A stretch of DNA of 64,000 bases from Haloimpatiens sp042688525 (GCF_042688525.2 NZ_JBHWAB010000001.1:3915339-3979338); one strand, 5' to 3'; counted from the first letter of the stretch, positions 25,082 to 34,078 are shown. Program-made: numbers and translations. Notes: generated from the letters alone by a model not told the origin.

Positions 25082-26317
25082 TTAGAAATCAAATAATTGA
25101 TTAACTACTTCAATATAATTTTCCATATCTTCTTTTTCTTTTATTTCTTTTAAATTTCTAATTGGTTCTCTTATAACCCTTCTTAAAGCTGATCCTAACA
25201 TTTTTTCTATTATCTTTTTTTCTCTAGAGTTTAATTGTAATTTTCTATTTATATAATCTAATGTATCATCTTGTATATCTTTACATTTCTCATTTAAAGA
25301 TTTTATAACTGGATCAACTTTTATTTGCTTCATCCAATTAATATATTCTTCAACATCTTGCTCTATCACCTTAGTAGCCTTTTCACAAAGCTCAATCCTC
25401 TTATTCATATTTTCTTCTGATATTTTCTTTAAGTCATCTATATCATATAATGTAATATTTTCAAAATTTCCTACAGTCTTTTCAACATCCCTAGGAACTG
25501 CTAAATCCATTATGTAAAGTTTTTTATTTAATTTACTCATTTGATCTGATGTAATTATAGTATGAGGTGCAGATGTTGCTGTAATTAAGATATCTACTTT
25601 TTTAAGAACTTCATATCTATCTTCATATTTTACTGTTTTTACTTTAGGAAATTCAAAACATACTTTTTTAAGCTTTCCATGGGTTCTATTTGTAATATAT
25701 ATATCTTCTAGTTCTTCTTCTGCTAAATATCTTAAACTTAAAGTGCTTATTTTGCCGGCTCCTATTATAAAAGCTTTTTTGCCCTTTAATGTCCCTAGTC
25801 TTTCTCTTAAAAATTTTATTCCTATATAACTTGTAGAAAGAGGTATTTCAGATATTTTTAATTCACTCTTTATAGCTTTTGCAGCTGTAACAGCCTCTCT
25901 AAGTAATTTATTTAATATTTTTTTACTTGCTCCTAATTCCATGGAGAACTGTAATGCATCTTTAACTTGTCCTAATATTTGGTCTTCCCCCAAAACAACA
26001 GAATCTATACCTGCAGCTACAACGTATATATGACTTACTGCTTCTTTTCCATATTTAATAAACAAATACTCATCCATATTATCTAATTTAAAAAATTCTT
26101 TGTAAAAATTCTTAACTATATTTATGTCATCATTTACACAATTACTCGCAATATAAATTTCACTTCTATTGCATGTGGACAATATACAAACTTCTCTTAT
26201 TCCCCTATCTAATAAATAATTTACAGCTTCTATCTTTTTTGACTCAGTAAATGAAACTTTTTCTCTTATTTGTATAGGGGTTTTATTATGATTTACTCCT
26301 ACTACTAATATGTTCAT
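25082..26317 (-). CDS. hemA: Glutamyl-tRNA reductase
   Basis: About 411 residues. Reduces glutamyl-tRNA(Glu) with NADPH to glutamate-1-semialdehyde, the first committed step of the C5 route. The catalytic Cys is in ILSTCNRSEIY, the NADPH loop in KAFIIGAGKIS, with VLGEDQILGQVKDAL and MDLAVPRDVE also present. The start is set at MNILVVGVNHNKTP, 8 nt after GGAGGG; a longer frame extends into the upstream gene without a site. The real start still overlaps the 3' end of cbiO by 32 nt. Confidence 0.96.
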   Translation of the reverse strand: MNILVVGVNHNKTPIQIREKVSFTESKKIEAVNYLLDRGIREVCILSTCNRSEIYIASNCVNDDINIVKNFYKEFFKLDNMDEYLFIKYGKEAVSHIYVVAAGIDSVVLGEDQILGQVKDALQFSMELGASKKILNKLLREAVTAAKAIKSELKISEIPLSTSYIGIKFLRERLGTLKGKKAFIIGAGKISTLSLRYLAEEELEDIYITNRTHGKLKKVCFEFPKVKTVKYEDRYEVLKKVDILITATSAPHTIITSDQMSKLNKKLYIMDLAVPRDVEKTVGNFENITLYDIDDLKKISEENMNKRIELCEKATKVIEQDVEEYINWMKQIKVDPVIKSLNEKCKDIQDDTLDYINRKLQLNSREKKIIEKMLGSALRRVIREPIRNLKEIKEKEDMENYIEVVNQLFDF

Positions 26318-27116
26318 AATTTTCCCTCCAGTAGTCATACAAACACTTTTCATCTTTAAATAAAGGTATTTGTAAATTCTTATGTAATTTTACAAGCCAT
26401 GGCTCATTAAGACCCGCTTCTTTTAAAATATTTTCTTTTGTAAAAATCTCCTCTACTTTTCCCTCTCCTATAATTCTTCCCTTATTTAAAACATATACAT
26501 AATCACACATTTCATATATCAAATTCATGTTATGACTAGATATAACTATTTTTTTGTTTTCTCTACTCAACGTATTTATAATATCTATTACTGATTCTGT
26601 CATGACAGGATCAAGACCTGCAGTAGGTTCATCAAAAAGTATTATATCACTTTTCATGGCTAAAACTCCTGCTATAGCAACTCTTTTTTTCTGACCATAA
26701 CTTAAAAAATGAACTGGCTTATTTCTAAATTCATATGCTCCTGTTTTTTTTAATGCCATATATACCCTTTGTCTTACTATTTCTTCACTATATCCTAAAT
26801 TTCTAAGTGCAAAAGCTACATCATCATATACATTAGAATAAAATATTTGTTTATCAGGATCTTGAAAAACAATTCCAATATTTTGCCTAAACTTTCTTAA
26901 AAATTTTTTATTGTATTTTAAGCCTTCATTATTAAAAATAACCTTACCTTGTTTAGGTTGTAAAATTCCAACCATATTTAAAAAAAGAGTTGATTTACCC
27001 GAACCATTAGAACCTATAACTCCTATTTTATTCCCTTTATGTAAATCAATATTTATATTTTCTAATGCTACTGTTCCATCCTCGTAAATATATTTTAAAT
27101 CTTCAATTTTTAGCAT
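26286..27116 (-). CDS. cbiO: Cobalt ECF transporter ATPase
   Basis: 276 residues: Walker A GSNGSGKST (about 37-45), Q-loop VFQDPDKQIF, signature LSYGQKKRVAIAG, Walker B IILFDEPTAGLDP, H-loop SSHNMN. The DPDKQIF block is typical of energy-coupling-factor ATPases. It powers Co2+ uptake with CbiM, CbiN and CbiQ encoded just before it. A 60-residue C-terminal tail follows the core domain. Co-located with corrin ring genes, which fits cobalt supply for B12. Confidence 0.95.
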   Translation of the reverse strand: MLKIEDLKYIYEDGTVALENINIDLHKGNKIGVIGSNGSGKSTLFLNMVGILQPKQGKVIFNNEGLKYNKKFLRKFRQNIGIVFQDPDKQIFYSNVYDDVAFALRNLGYSEEIVRQRVYMALKKTGAYEFRNKPVHFLSYGQKKRVAIAGVLAMKSDIILFDEPTAGLDPVMTESVIDIINTLSRENKKIVISSHNMNLIYEMCDYVYVLNKGRIIGEGKVEEIFTKENILKEAGLNEPWLVKLHKNLQIPLFKDEKCLYDYWRENYEHISSRSKS

Positions 27117-27132
27117 AATATCACCTACTTAT

Positions 27133-27813
27133 TTAAATGTGAAACTCTCCATCATAAAGTTTACTATCTAAGGATATAACCATATCTTCATACTTAATCA
27201 TAATTCTAATAAACAAACATTTTACAAGAAGAGATAACGATTTATATCCCGTTTTTACATTAATATATCCAAATCTTAATTCTTGTGCGGTATGTATTTC
27301 TTTTGATTCTTCCAGAAAAATAAATATAAACCTATAAATTAATACTACTAGTTCAATAAATGATTTAGGTATTTTTAACTTCTTAAAAACCATGATTAAC
27401 TGATTTATAGGAATAGTAAATGCAATAAAATAGGTACACGTTATACAAGATATCGCTCTTAACATAAGTAGTTTACATGTATTGATAGATTGCTGGGTTA
27501 TCACTATATAACTCCCCATAATATTAGTGCAATAAATAAATACATTTTTGTCTTTAGAAATGGATATTAGAATTGTAATCATGCTGATTACTAAAAAGAA
27601 ACCTGGTATTGCAAGCATTTTTAAATATTGCTTATAGGGTATCTTAGCAATTCCTACTGTTATAAACACCATTAATATTATAATAAAAAAATATGTAACT
27701 ATAGGGACTTTTAACAATGATATGACAAGCATACCCATGGCAAATAAAAACTTTACCATGGGATTAAAATTTCTTAACTTATTATTATATGCATATTTAT
27801 CTGTTAGAATCAC
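27133..27813 (-). CDS. cbiQ: Cobalt ECF transporter transmembrane subunit
   Basis: 226 residues with 4-6 membrane segments and a cytoplasmic loop (ESKEIHTAQELRFGYINVKTG) that corresponds to the ATPase-coupling helices of EcfT/CbiQ proteins. The N-terminal NKLRNFNPMVKFLFAMGMLV is the typical opening (D/N-x-R-x-K block). It overlaps cbiN by 17 nt. Placed by motif and by order M-N-Q-O. Confidence 0.9.
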   Translation of the reverse strand: MILTDKYAYNNKLRNFNPMVKFLFAMGMLVISLLKVPIVTYFFIIILMVFITVGIAKIPYKQYLKMLAIPGFFLVISMITILISISKDKNVFIYCTNIMGSYIVITQQSINTCKLLMLRAISCITCTYFIAFTIPINQLIMVFKKLKIPKSFIELVVLIYRFIFIFLEESKEIHTAQELRFGYINVKTGYKSLSLLVKCLFIRIMIKYEDMVISLDSKLYDGEFHI

Positions 27814-28090
27814 TTTTTCTCTTTCCCTTCATATAACCTAAAGTATAACCTACTACTATTGCTCCTATAGCAACCTGTACAGAAAATAATAAGCTTTCAA
27901 CCTCACCACTTGGTGGTTGCCATATACTTTTAAACCAAGGTTTGTACTGTGGATTTATTTGTGTTATAACAGTTTCAGCTTGATCATCCGAGCCTCCAAA
28001 TTCAGCTCCTTTTTTTACTATTAAAGGTGTAACTATAAGTATTATTGTTATTAGAAGCAAGATTATATTTTTCTTAGTGGATGTTTTCAT
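27797..28090 (-). CDS. cbiN: Cobalt transport protein CbiN
   Basis: 97 residues, two membrane segments flanking an extracellular loop. The loop contains FGGSDDQAETVITQINPQYKPWF and WQPPSGEVESLLFSVQVAIGA, the CbiN signature. CbiN helps load Co2+ into CbiM. It overlaps cbiM by 17 nt and cbiQ by 17 nt, so the four transporter genes are translationally coupled. Confidence 0.95.
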   Translation of the reverse strand: MKTSTKKNIILLLITIILIVTPLIVKKGAEFGGSDDQAETVITQINPQYKPWFKSIWQPPSGEVESLLFSVQVAIGAIVVGYTLGYMKGKRKSDSNR

Positions 28091-28808
28091 CTGATAACAC
28101 CCCCTCTTTCTTATATTCTGATAATAAATTATAAATTATAGTTGTCAATAATCCTTCAGCAATAGCTAATGGAATCTGAGTTAATGCAAAAATACTTAAA
28201 AATTTCGTTGCAGATGCCATCATTCCTCCTATAGGATCTGGGAAAGCAATCGCCAATTGAAATGATGTCACTGTATATGTAGCTAAATCTCCTAATGCAG
28301 CAGCTAAAAATACACATGTTGATATTTTTACTTTTTTCTTTTTTAAAAATCTAAATATGAAATATGATACCAATGGTCCTGCTACAGCCATAGAAAATGT
28401 GTTTGCACCAAGAGTAGTAATTCCACCATGAGCAAGAAGTAATGCTTGAAATATCAAAACTATAATTCCTAAAACAGTCATAATTGTAGGTCCAAATATA
28501 ATTGCGCCTAATCCTACTCCTGTTGGATGTGAACAACTTCCTGTAACTGATGGGATTTTTAAAGCTGATAGTACAAATACAAAACCACCTGCAAGTCCAA
28601 TTAAAATCTTTTTCTTTGGTTGTTCTTTAAATACCTTACTTAAGTTGATCATTCCCTTAATTACAAAAGGTATAGAAACCGCAAACCAAAAAATACACCA
28701 TTTTGCTGGAAGAAACCCTTCCATTATGTGCATAGCTTGTACAGTACTAGGAGTTAACATTAATATTAATGCTACTAAAAATATCTTTAGTTTTTTGTTA
28801 TTTGTCAT
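28074..28808 (-). CDS. cbiM: Cobalt ECF transporter substrate-binding membrane protein
   Basis: About 244 residues, the Co2+-specific S-component. After a signal-like segment (IFLVALILMLTPSTVQA) the mature N-terminus would begin MHIMEGFLP, matching the MHIxxGFL metal-site motif of CbiM/NikM. A second His-containing block is GSCSHPTGVGLGAIIFGP. ATG at 28808 is chosen; a TTG three codons upstream is an alternative and lies nearer the AGGGAG site. First gene of the riboswitch-controlled operon. Confidence 0.94.
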   Translation of the reverse strand: MTNNKKLKIFLVALILMLTPSTVQAMHIMEGFLPAKWCIFWFAVSIPFVIKGMINLSKVFKEQPKKKILIGLAGGFVFVLSALKIPSVTGSCSHPTGVGLGAIIFGPTIMTVLGIIVLIFQALLLAHGGITTLGANTFSMAVAGPLVSYFIFRFLKKKKVKISTCVFLAAALGDLATYTVTSFQLAIAFPDPIGGMMASATKFLSIFALTQIPLAIAEGLLTTIIYNLLSEYKKEGVLSDENIH

Positions 28809-28888
28809 TTTCCTCAATTCTCCCTTCTATTAAAAACTTATATTTTTCTATACACATTTCTTAATGAAATTATATAAAATTTCATAAA

Positions 28889-28924
28889 ATAAAATCCCTA
28901 ACCTTCCAAGGTTAGGGATTTTTT
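28889..28924 (-). terminator. Riboswitch-controlled terminator upstream of cbiM
   Basis: Minus strand ATCCCTAACC-TTGGAA-GGTTAGGGAT followed by TTTATTTTAT. It stands between the cobalamin aptamer and cbiM, where a transcriptional expression platform belongs. Confidence 0.8.
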
Positions 28925-29021
28925 ATCACTTATGTATCATTATGAATATATTTACATATACGTTTTATATAATGATGTTATCTTCATAAGTAATTTCTTC
29001 CCTCCGAAGATTACTTTTAAT

Positions 29022-29172
29022 AAATTTAGGTAGGTTTCCTGGCTTGAGATCATCCTACTAGTTGACCTTCCCATAACATAAATTACAGTGGTTAATTCAA
29101 CATTTGTCTCTCTCACAGTAGCGGGGGCTGCATCGGCTTTTTACCGTTTTCCCTTTTAATTATAAGACCCTA
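29022..29172 (-). promoter_or_regulatory. Cobalamin riboswitch
   Basis: Minus strand carries the family landmarks in order: AAAAGGGAA, AAAGCCGATGCAGCCCCCGC (B12-box), TACTGTGA, CCACTG, TATGGGAAGG, and GCCAGGAAACCTACC. Together with the terminator 100 nt downstream it should stop transcription of the cbi-hem operon when adenosylcobalamin is plentiful. Boundaries are approximate. Confidence 0.93.
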
Positions 29173-29201
29173 AATTCTACAATATTCTTTTTTCACATTC
29201 A

Positions 29202-29230
29202 ACAATACCACAAACTATATAAACATTCAA
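29202..29230 (-). promoter_or_regulatory. Probable promoter of the cbi-hem operon
   Basis: Minus strand TTGAAT (29225-29230), 17 nt, TATTGT (29202-29207), about 30 nt before the riboswitch aptamer. Confidence 0.45.
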
Positions 29231-29330
29231 CAACATTAAAGAAAAGCATTACATTAAATATTTCTATTTTTTTTCATTCTATGATATAATTGTATATAAT
29301 CTCATATTTACTAGTTTTTTCATTAAATAC

Positions 29331-29372
29331 AAAAAAGAAGTTGATATCTTATATTTTATCAACTTCTTTTTT
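29331..29372. terminator. Terminator after the solute-binding protein gene
   Basis: Arms AAGAAGTTGATA and TATCAACTTCTT with T-runs on both strands. It ends the two-component/solute-binding operon before the cbi promoter. Confidence 0.8.
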
Positions 29373-29412
29373 ACAATAGTTTATTATTTAGTTGAAGTTT
29401 GCCTCAAAAAAA

Positions 29413-29457
29413 TATCATTTATAGGAATTTAGATTTATATGTTGCAAAAGTTGAGTT
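29413..29457. repeat. Possible solo end of a family A repeat
   Basis: ATATCATTT...GCAAAAGTTGAG resembles the right end of the intact elements (ATATCATTTCCC...GCGAAAGTTGA). Much diverged. Confidence 0.3.
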
Positions 29458-29458
29458 A

Positions 29459-30505
29459 TTAATTTGCACTTTCCCAGAGATTTAAAACTTTTTCCTTATT
29501 TACTGCTGCTTTTTCAAAATCATAATTTCTATATATTTTAGAATGTACTATTTTTAACATTTTCTCATCTTTATCTGCATCTTTTCTAACTGATATTCCC
29601 ATAGACATATTTTTTAATATATTTCCTGCTTCTTTTGAAAGACAAAAATCTATAAATAAATTTCCTATTGTTCCATTAGGACCATTTTTTATTTTTGATA
29701 TAGAATCAATTGTCCATCCTGCATCTTTAGGTACATTGCAAATTAAATTAAATCCAGATTTTTTCATCATAAGCTGATCTCCAAAAAAATTTATACCTAT
29801 AAGGTACTCTCCTGTACCAACTTTTTGACATGGAGTATATCCATTCATAGTAAACTGTCCCACATTATACTTTAATTTTTTGAAATATGTTTTTGCTTTT
29901 TCTTCTCCCATATTCTGTACTAAAGATGTTATAAACGTATATGCTGTTCCTGAAGTATATGGGTCGGGCATAACAATTTCACCTTTATACACTGGATTTA
30001 ATAAATCTTCAAATGTTTTTGGCACCTCTAAACCCATTGAAGAAAATTCTTTATCCCATCTGTCTTTATTTACTACAATAGATATTGGCTCTAATTCTAT
30101 GCCTGTCCAATAACCATCTTCATCCTTATAGTCATCATAAACATTAACAGAATTATTAGACTCGTATTTTTCAGAAAGATATTCTTTTTTCATATTAATG
30201 TGAGCATCACAAGTTCCACCAATAAATATATCTGCTTTTGGACATTTTTTTTCTAATCTCACACGTCTCAATGCCTCTTCTGTCGGCATTCTCATATATT
30301 CATATGTACACCCTGTTTTTTCTTTAAATATCTCTAATAATCGTTTGCCTACTTCCTCTCTAGAAGCTACATACACAACTAAGTGTTTCCCTATTAAATC
30401 TGGATAACCATTTTTTTTATATATAATTTTTTCTTTGCTACTGCTACATCCACTGCAAATTATTATAATAACTAAAATACATGTTATATATTTTTTAAAT
30501 TTCAT
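29459..30505 (-). CDS. Solute-binding lipoprotein, iron/phosphonate-type (type 2 PBP)
   Basis: About 348 residues with a clear lipoprotein signal (CILVIIIICSGCSSSKEK). The mature part matches Fe3+/aminoethylphosphonate-type binding proteins: LVVYVASREEVGKRLLEIFKEKTG, the KADIFIGGTCDAHINM block, GIELEPISIVVNKDRW, TFEDLLNPVYKGEIVMPDPYTSGTAY, and MGISVRKDA. No ABC permease or ATPase is encoded nearby. Instead it is the last gene after a response regulator, a sensor kinase and an unknown membrane protein. That suggests it may present its ligand to the kinase rather than feed a transporter (inference). The start at MKFKKYI follows GGAGG by 5 nt. Confidence 0.85.
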   Translation of the reverse strand: MKFKKYITCILVIIIICSGCSSSKEKIIYKKNGYPDLIGKHLVVYVASREEVGKRLLEIFKEKTGCTYEYMRMPTEEALRRVRLEKKCPKADIFIGGTCDAHINMKKEYLSEKYESNNSVNVYDDYKDEDGYWTGIELEPISIVVNKDRWDKEFSSMGLEVPKTFEDLLNPVYKGEIVMPDPYTSGTAYTFITSLVQNMGEEKAKTYFKKLKYNVGQFTMNGYTPCQKVGTGEYLIGINFFGDQLMMKKSGFNLICNVPKDAGWTIDSISKIKNGPNGTIGNLFIDFCLSKEAGNILKNMSMGISVRKDADKDEKMLKIVHSKIYRNYDFEKAAVNKEKVLNLWESAN

Positions 30506-30530
30506 CATTACCTCCATAGAAAGTTACCTT

Positions 30531-31379
30531 CTAGTTAAAATGTTCAGAATATGTTTTAATTAATTCATTGCAAACTGGGCTTAAATCACCTTTCATGTAT
30601 ATATGCCGTCCATTTTCATCTCCTAAATATTGAACAACAAAGAAACCGTCATATACATCTATATTTATAACATTATAACTTTTAACTTTTATGTAATTAT
30701 CATTTTCCATATCCATATAAACCTTAATATATGCAGATAAATTATTTTGACTTCTAGTTAACTTTAATATTGATTTGTCATCTTCAATTTTTTCGGCCTT
30801 ACTTATTATTTGCTTTATTCTTTCCTTATCAAAATTACCTAATTTCCTTTTTACATTTTCATTTTTAACTAATATTACTTTATTCCTATTATTTATAAAA
30901 TTAGATAAATTATTTGGGGAATACAAATAGTTTAATAAATGACTTCTCAGATTGTTTATCATTGGAAAATTATATCTATCACCATAAATATGATCATTTA
31001 TTTTTAAAACATCACTAACCTCAAATTCATCTTTCATTCCATTCAAATAGTATACAGTTCCATTTATACTGACCGGTGAATCATAACTAGCTTTATGCCT
31101 ACCCTTATTAGATGCATCCTTAGTTATTTGTTGAATATAAGACCATACATTATTTATAGAATTCTGATCTTCTAAAATACAATTTCCCCATTTCCTATTA
31201 TAAAATTTAATTTTAATAGGAATAGACATATTTGCTTTCTTTATTACCTCTTTTTTATCATCTATTATTATAACCTTATCAAATAATTTATTTTGATTTA
31301 CCCATGTTATAATAATAGCTGTTAATATAACTACTATATAAACCAAAATGATTTTCATTTTGGTATTAATCCTTTTCAC
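30531..31379 (-). CDS. Membrane-anchored protein of unknown function in the two-component operon
   Basis: 282 residues with GTG start behind AGGAGGAG. One N-terminal hydrophobic segment (IILVYIVVILTAIIITWV, about 10-27) is followed by a soluble extracellular part of about 250 residues. That part contains SPVSINGTVYYLNG, a charged middle and a GFFVVQYLGDENGRHIYMKGDLS block. I do not recognise it with certainty; it may belong to a domain of unknown function found beside sensor kinases in Firmicutes. It sits between kinase and solute-binding protein genes (25-75 nt gaps), so a role in sensing or ligand relay is plausible. Confidence 0.7.
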   Translation of the reverse strand: MKRINTKMKIILVYIVVILTAIIITWVNQNKLFDKVIIIDDKKEVIKKANMSIPIKIKFYNRKWGNCILEDQNSINNVWSYIQQITKDASNKGRHKASYDSPVSINGTVYYLNGMKDEFEVSDVLKINDHIYGDRYNFPMINNLRSHLLNYLYSPNNLSNFINNRNKVILVKNENVKRKLGNFDKERIKQIISKAEKIEDDKSILKLTRSQNNLSAYIKVYMDMENDNYIKVKSYNVINIDVYDGFFVVQYLGDENGRHIYMKGDLSPVCNELIKTYSEHFN

Positions 31380-31452
31380 TTTTGTCTCCTCCTATATAAC
31401 ACAATAACTTTTACATAAAATATATAAAAAAATATTTGCTAAACATACTGTC

Positions 31453-32892
31453 TTAGTCATTTATATTTTTATTAAATCCAACCTTTATACATGTCCATTT
31501 TTTATGTTCACTTGTCATTTTTATGAATCCACCTTGTTTCTCAATAATTTCCTTGCATATTGAAAGTCCTAACCCATTTCCATTCTTATTTCTTGAAGCT
31601 AACTTACTTACCCTATACATAGGTTGAAATATCTTTTCTATATCTGCTGTTAAAATTCCAATTCCATTGTCACATATATTCAAAATAATATACTTACTAT
31701 TTTCTGTTAAGCTAATTTTAATATTATCACAATCACTGTATTTTATAGCATTATCTAATATATTCAAAATAACCTGCTTAGTCTTGTCCTTATCTATAAA
31801 TACTTCTCTATTGCAAACTTCTTCTTTTATTATTATTCCAAATTTATTCAACCTAGGTTTTATCATATGAATAGATTCTTCAACTACATCTTTAATGTTA
31901 TTTAACTCTTTTTTTATTTGGAATTCATTTTTCCCTAATTTAGACAACTCCAAGAGTTCTTCTACTAATTTCAATAGTCTTTGTCCTTCTGTTTCTATAT
32001 AATATAAACTTTCTTTAATATCATTTTCATTTTTAAGTCTAGGTATAAGTTCAGAATATCCAATTATAGCTGTAAGTGGAGTTTTAAATTCATGAGTAAC
32101 ATTGTCTAAAAAGTTTTTCTGCTTTTGTTTTTCATCTTTTAACTTTTCAATATTCTTTTCTATACTTTTAGACATTATATTAAATGTTTGAGCTAATTCT
32201 TCAATCTCATCTCCACTATTAATTTGTATTTCACTATGATATGAACCTAATGCTAATTTTTCAGACATATATCTCAATTTTTTAATAGGACTTACTATAC
32301 TGCCAGAAAAAATATTACTTAATATCCAAGCTAATCCTATTCCTAACACAGTTAATATTCCCATCATTACAAAGACATTATTTATTAATTTTTTCTCTTT
32401 TATTAATGGATATATATATCTTACACATCCTACAGTTTTATTATTGAAATAAATAGGACTTGAAAACATTACACATATATTTCCATCAATTTTTCTAATA
32501 ATATATGCCTTATTACCCTTAGCTGCATTAACAATATCCTTATCATATAGTTGACTTTTTCCTACTAAAGAATCTCCTAGAATATTTAAATCCTCATCAT
32601 ACATTTGAATTCTAAGACTAAGTTTATTAGATAAATATGACGTCATAAGTGGACTACTATTTTTCATTACTAATTTATAATCTAATTTTTTATTGTTCTT
32701 TAGATAATTAATAATATATAGTTGAGTAGTATAGCTTTCCTTGCTGAGAAAGTTTATAGAATTATTAATCACAGTATTATATAAATTACTAATTGTAATC
32801 AAATATATGAGTATAATAATAGGAATTAATATTCCCATATTCATAAACATTATTTTTGTTTTTAATCTAAATTTTTTTTTCATTTTTAACAT
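31453..32892 (-). CDS. Sensor histidine kinase
   Basis: 479 residues: first membrane segment about 14-34, extracellular sensor region about 35-170, second membrane segment about 172-195 (VMMGILTVLGIGLAWILS), HAMP, then HisKA with the phospho-acceptor His in VTHEFKTPLTAIIGYSEL. The ATPase domain has the N box (ILNILDNAIKYS), G1 (ICDNGIGI) and G2 (NGNGLGLSICKEI). It phosphorylates the regulator encoded 13 nt upstream. The sensor part is of the size of a Cache/PAS-like fold but is not identifiable by eye. The neighbouring solute-binding lipoprotein is a candidate co-sensor. Confidence 0.95.
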   Translation of the reverse strand: MLKMKKKFRLKTKIMFMNMGILIPIIILIYLITISNLYNTVINNSINFLSKESYTTQLYIINYLKNNKKLDYKLVMKNSSPLMTSYLSNKLSLRIQMYDEDLNILGDSLVGKSQLYDKDIVNAAKGNKAYIIRKIDGNICVMFSSPIYFNNKTVGCVRYIYPLIKEKKLINNVFVMMGILTVLGIGLAWILSNIFSGSIVSPIKKLRYMSEKLALGSYHSEIQINSGDEIEELAQTFNIMSKSIEKNIEKLKDEKQKQKNFLDNVTHEFKTPLTAIIGYSELIPRLKNENDIKESLYYIETEGQRLLKLVEELLELSKLGKNEFQIKKELNNIKDVVEESIHMIKPRLNKFGIIIKEEVCNREVFIDKDKTKQVILNILDNAIKYSDCDNIKISLTENSKYIILNICDNGIGILTADIEKIFQPMYRVSKLASRNKNGNGLGLSICKEIIEKQGGFIKMTSEHKKWTCIKVGFNKNIND

Positions 32893-32905
32893 ATGCTATC
32901 CTCTT

Positions 32906-33577
32906 CTATAACTCTAATTTATACCCTACTCCATATACAGTTTTTATAACCTCACTATATGGATAAATTTTTTTCCTTAACCTCTGAATTAATATGTCTA
33001 CAGCTCTAGTATTACCTTCAAAATCATATCCCCAAACTTTATTGAGTAATTGTTCTCTAGTAAAAACCTTATTGCTATTTTCAATCATTAAAAGTATACT
33101 ATCAAATTCTTTATATGTTAAACTTATTTCTTTTTCATTAATAAACACTCTTCGTTCATCCTTAAAAACTTTTAAAATACCTTTTTCAATAATATTGCAG
33201 TTTGATTTTTCCTTTTTATTAATTCTTTTAAGTATAGCTTTAATTCTTAGTATAAGTTCTGTACTATTAAATGGTTTTGTTATATAATCATCAGCTCCTA
33301 ATTGCAGCCCTAACAACCTATCATTGATTTGACTTTTAGCTGTTAACATTATTATTGGTATATCATTATTTATTTTTTGCATTTTTTGTATCACATCATG
33401 TCCGCTAATATCTGGAAGCATAACATCTAAAATAACTAAATCAGGCTTTTGTTTTTTGAATTTTTCTATTCCTTCCATTCCCATCAAGCTAGTTAACACA
33501 TTAAATCCTTCTAATTGTAAATTCATTTTTATCAAATTTATAATACTGATTTCATCATCTATAACTAAAATATTCAT
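32906..33577 (-). CDS. OmpR-family response regulator
   Basis: 223 residues: receiver domain (phospho-acceptor Asp in DLVILDVMLPDISG, Thr/Ala in IIMLTAKS, Lys in YITKPFNS) and a C-terminal winged helix (ISLTYKEFDSILLM...REQLLNKVWGYDFEGNTRAVDILIQRLRKKI). First gene of the four-gene operon, with GGGGG as ribosome site. The target genes are not visible; control of its own operon is likely by analogy. Confidence 0.96.
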   Translation of the reverse strand: MNILVIDDEISIINLIKMNLQLEGFNVLTSLMGMEGIEKFKKQKPDLVILDVMLPDISGHDVIQKMQKINNDIPIIMLTAKSQINDRLLGLQLGADDYITKPFNSTELILRIKAILKRINKKEKSNCNIIEKGILKVFKDERRVFINEKEISLTYKEFDSILLMIENSNKVFTREQLLNKVWGYDFEGNTRAVDILIQRLRKKIYPYSEVIKTVYGVGYKLEL

Positions 33578-33777
33578 ATTTAACCCCCTAAAACTACAAA
33601 ATTATACATTTTTCTACTATATAGTATATCAAAAACCAAAGAAAATTTCATAAAAAATAATAATAAAAGCATATATTGTTAAAAACACATTTGACTGCTG
33701 TAAAAACTTCTAAAATTTGTTCAAATGCCTTTTCACAATATACGCTTTATTAAATCATTAAAATTAAGATTCATTAA

Positions 33778-33909
33778 ACCATAGCTTTGCTGCCGATTTT
33801 CTTCAAATTCCACCTCATGGTGGATACACTTGTCTTAAGCTAATAGTTGAAGTTATTATCCCCATATCGGACTTTCATCCATTAGCACGCGCCCATATTG
33901 AACTCACAT
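33778..33909 (-). mobile_element. Group II intron remnant (domain I fragment)
   Basis: Minus strand GGGCGCGTGCTAATGG, ATGAAAGTCC, then GTGTATCCACCATGAGG-TGGAAT-TTGAAG, then CGGCAGCAAAGCTATGG matches, from memory, the 5' portion (domain I) of bacterial group II introns carrying ltrA. No reverse transcriptase and no domain V follow; similarity fades after the GCAAAGC block. It is a dead fragment between the response regulator operon and tRNA-Phe. Confidence 0.5.
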
Positions 33910-33914
33910 AAACA

Positions 33915-33945
33915 AAAAAAGTTCTAGAATACTCTAGAACTTTTT

Positions 33946-33946
<1 letters not shown>
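33915..33946 (-). terminator. Terminator of the solo tRNA-Phe gene
   Basis: AAGTTCTAGA-ATAC-TCTAGAACTT hairpin with T-runs on both strands, directly after the tRNA CCA. Confidence 0.85.
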
Positions 33947-34021
<75 letters not shown>

Positions 34022-34050
34022 ATATATACTTTTTGTCGAACACAATAATT

Positions 34051-34078
34051 ATTATATCACAAATTATATATATGTCAA
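34051..34078 (-). promoter_or_regulatory. Promoter of the solo tRNA-Phe
   Basis: Minus strand TTGACA (34073-34078), 16 nt, TATAAT (34051-34056), about 30 nt before the mature tRNA. Confidence 0.8.

Noticed and set aside
28351..28536. Minus-strand frame of 61 codons rich in Ser, Tyr and Trp
   Set aside because: Out-of-frame shadow inside cbiM.
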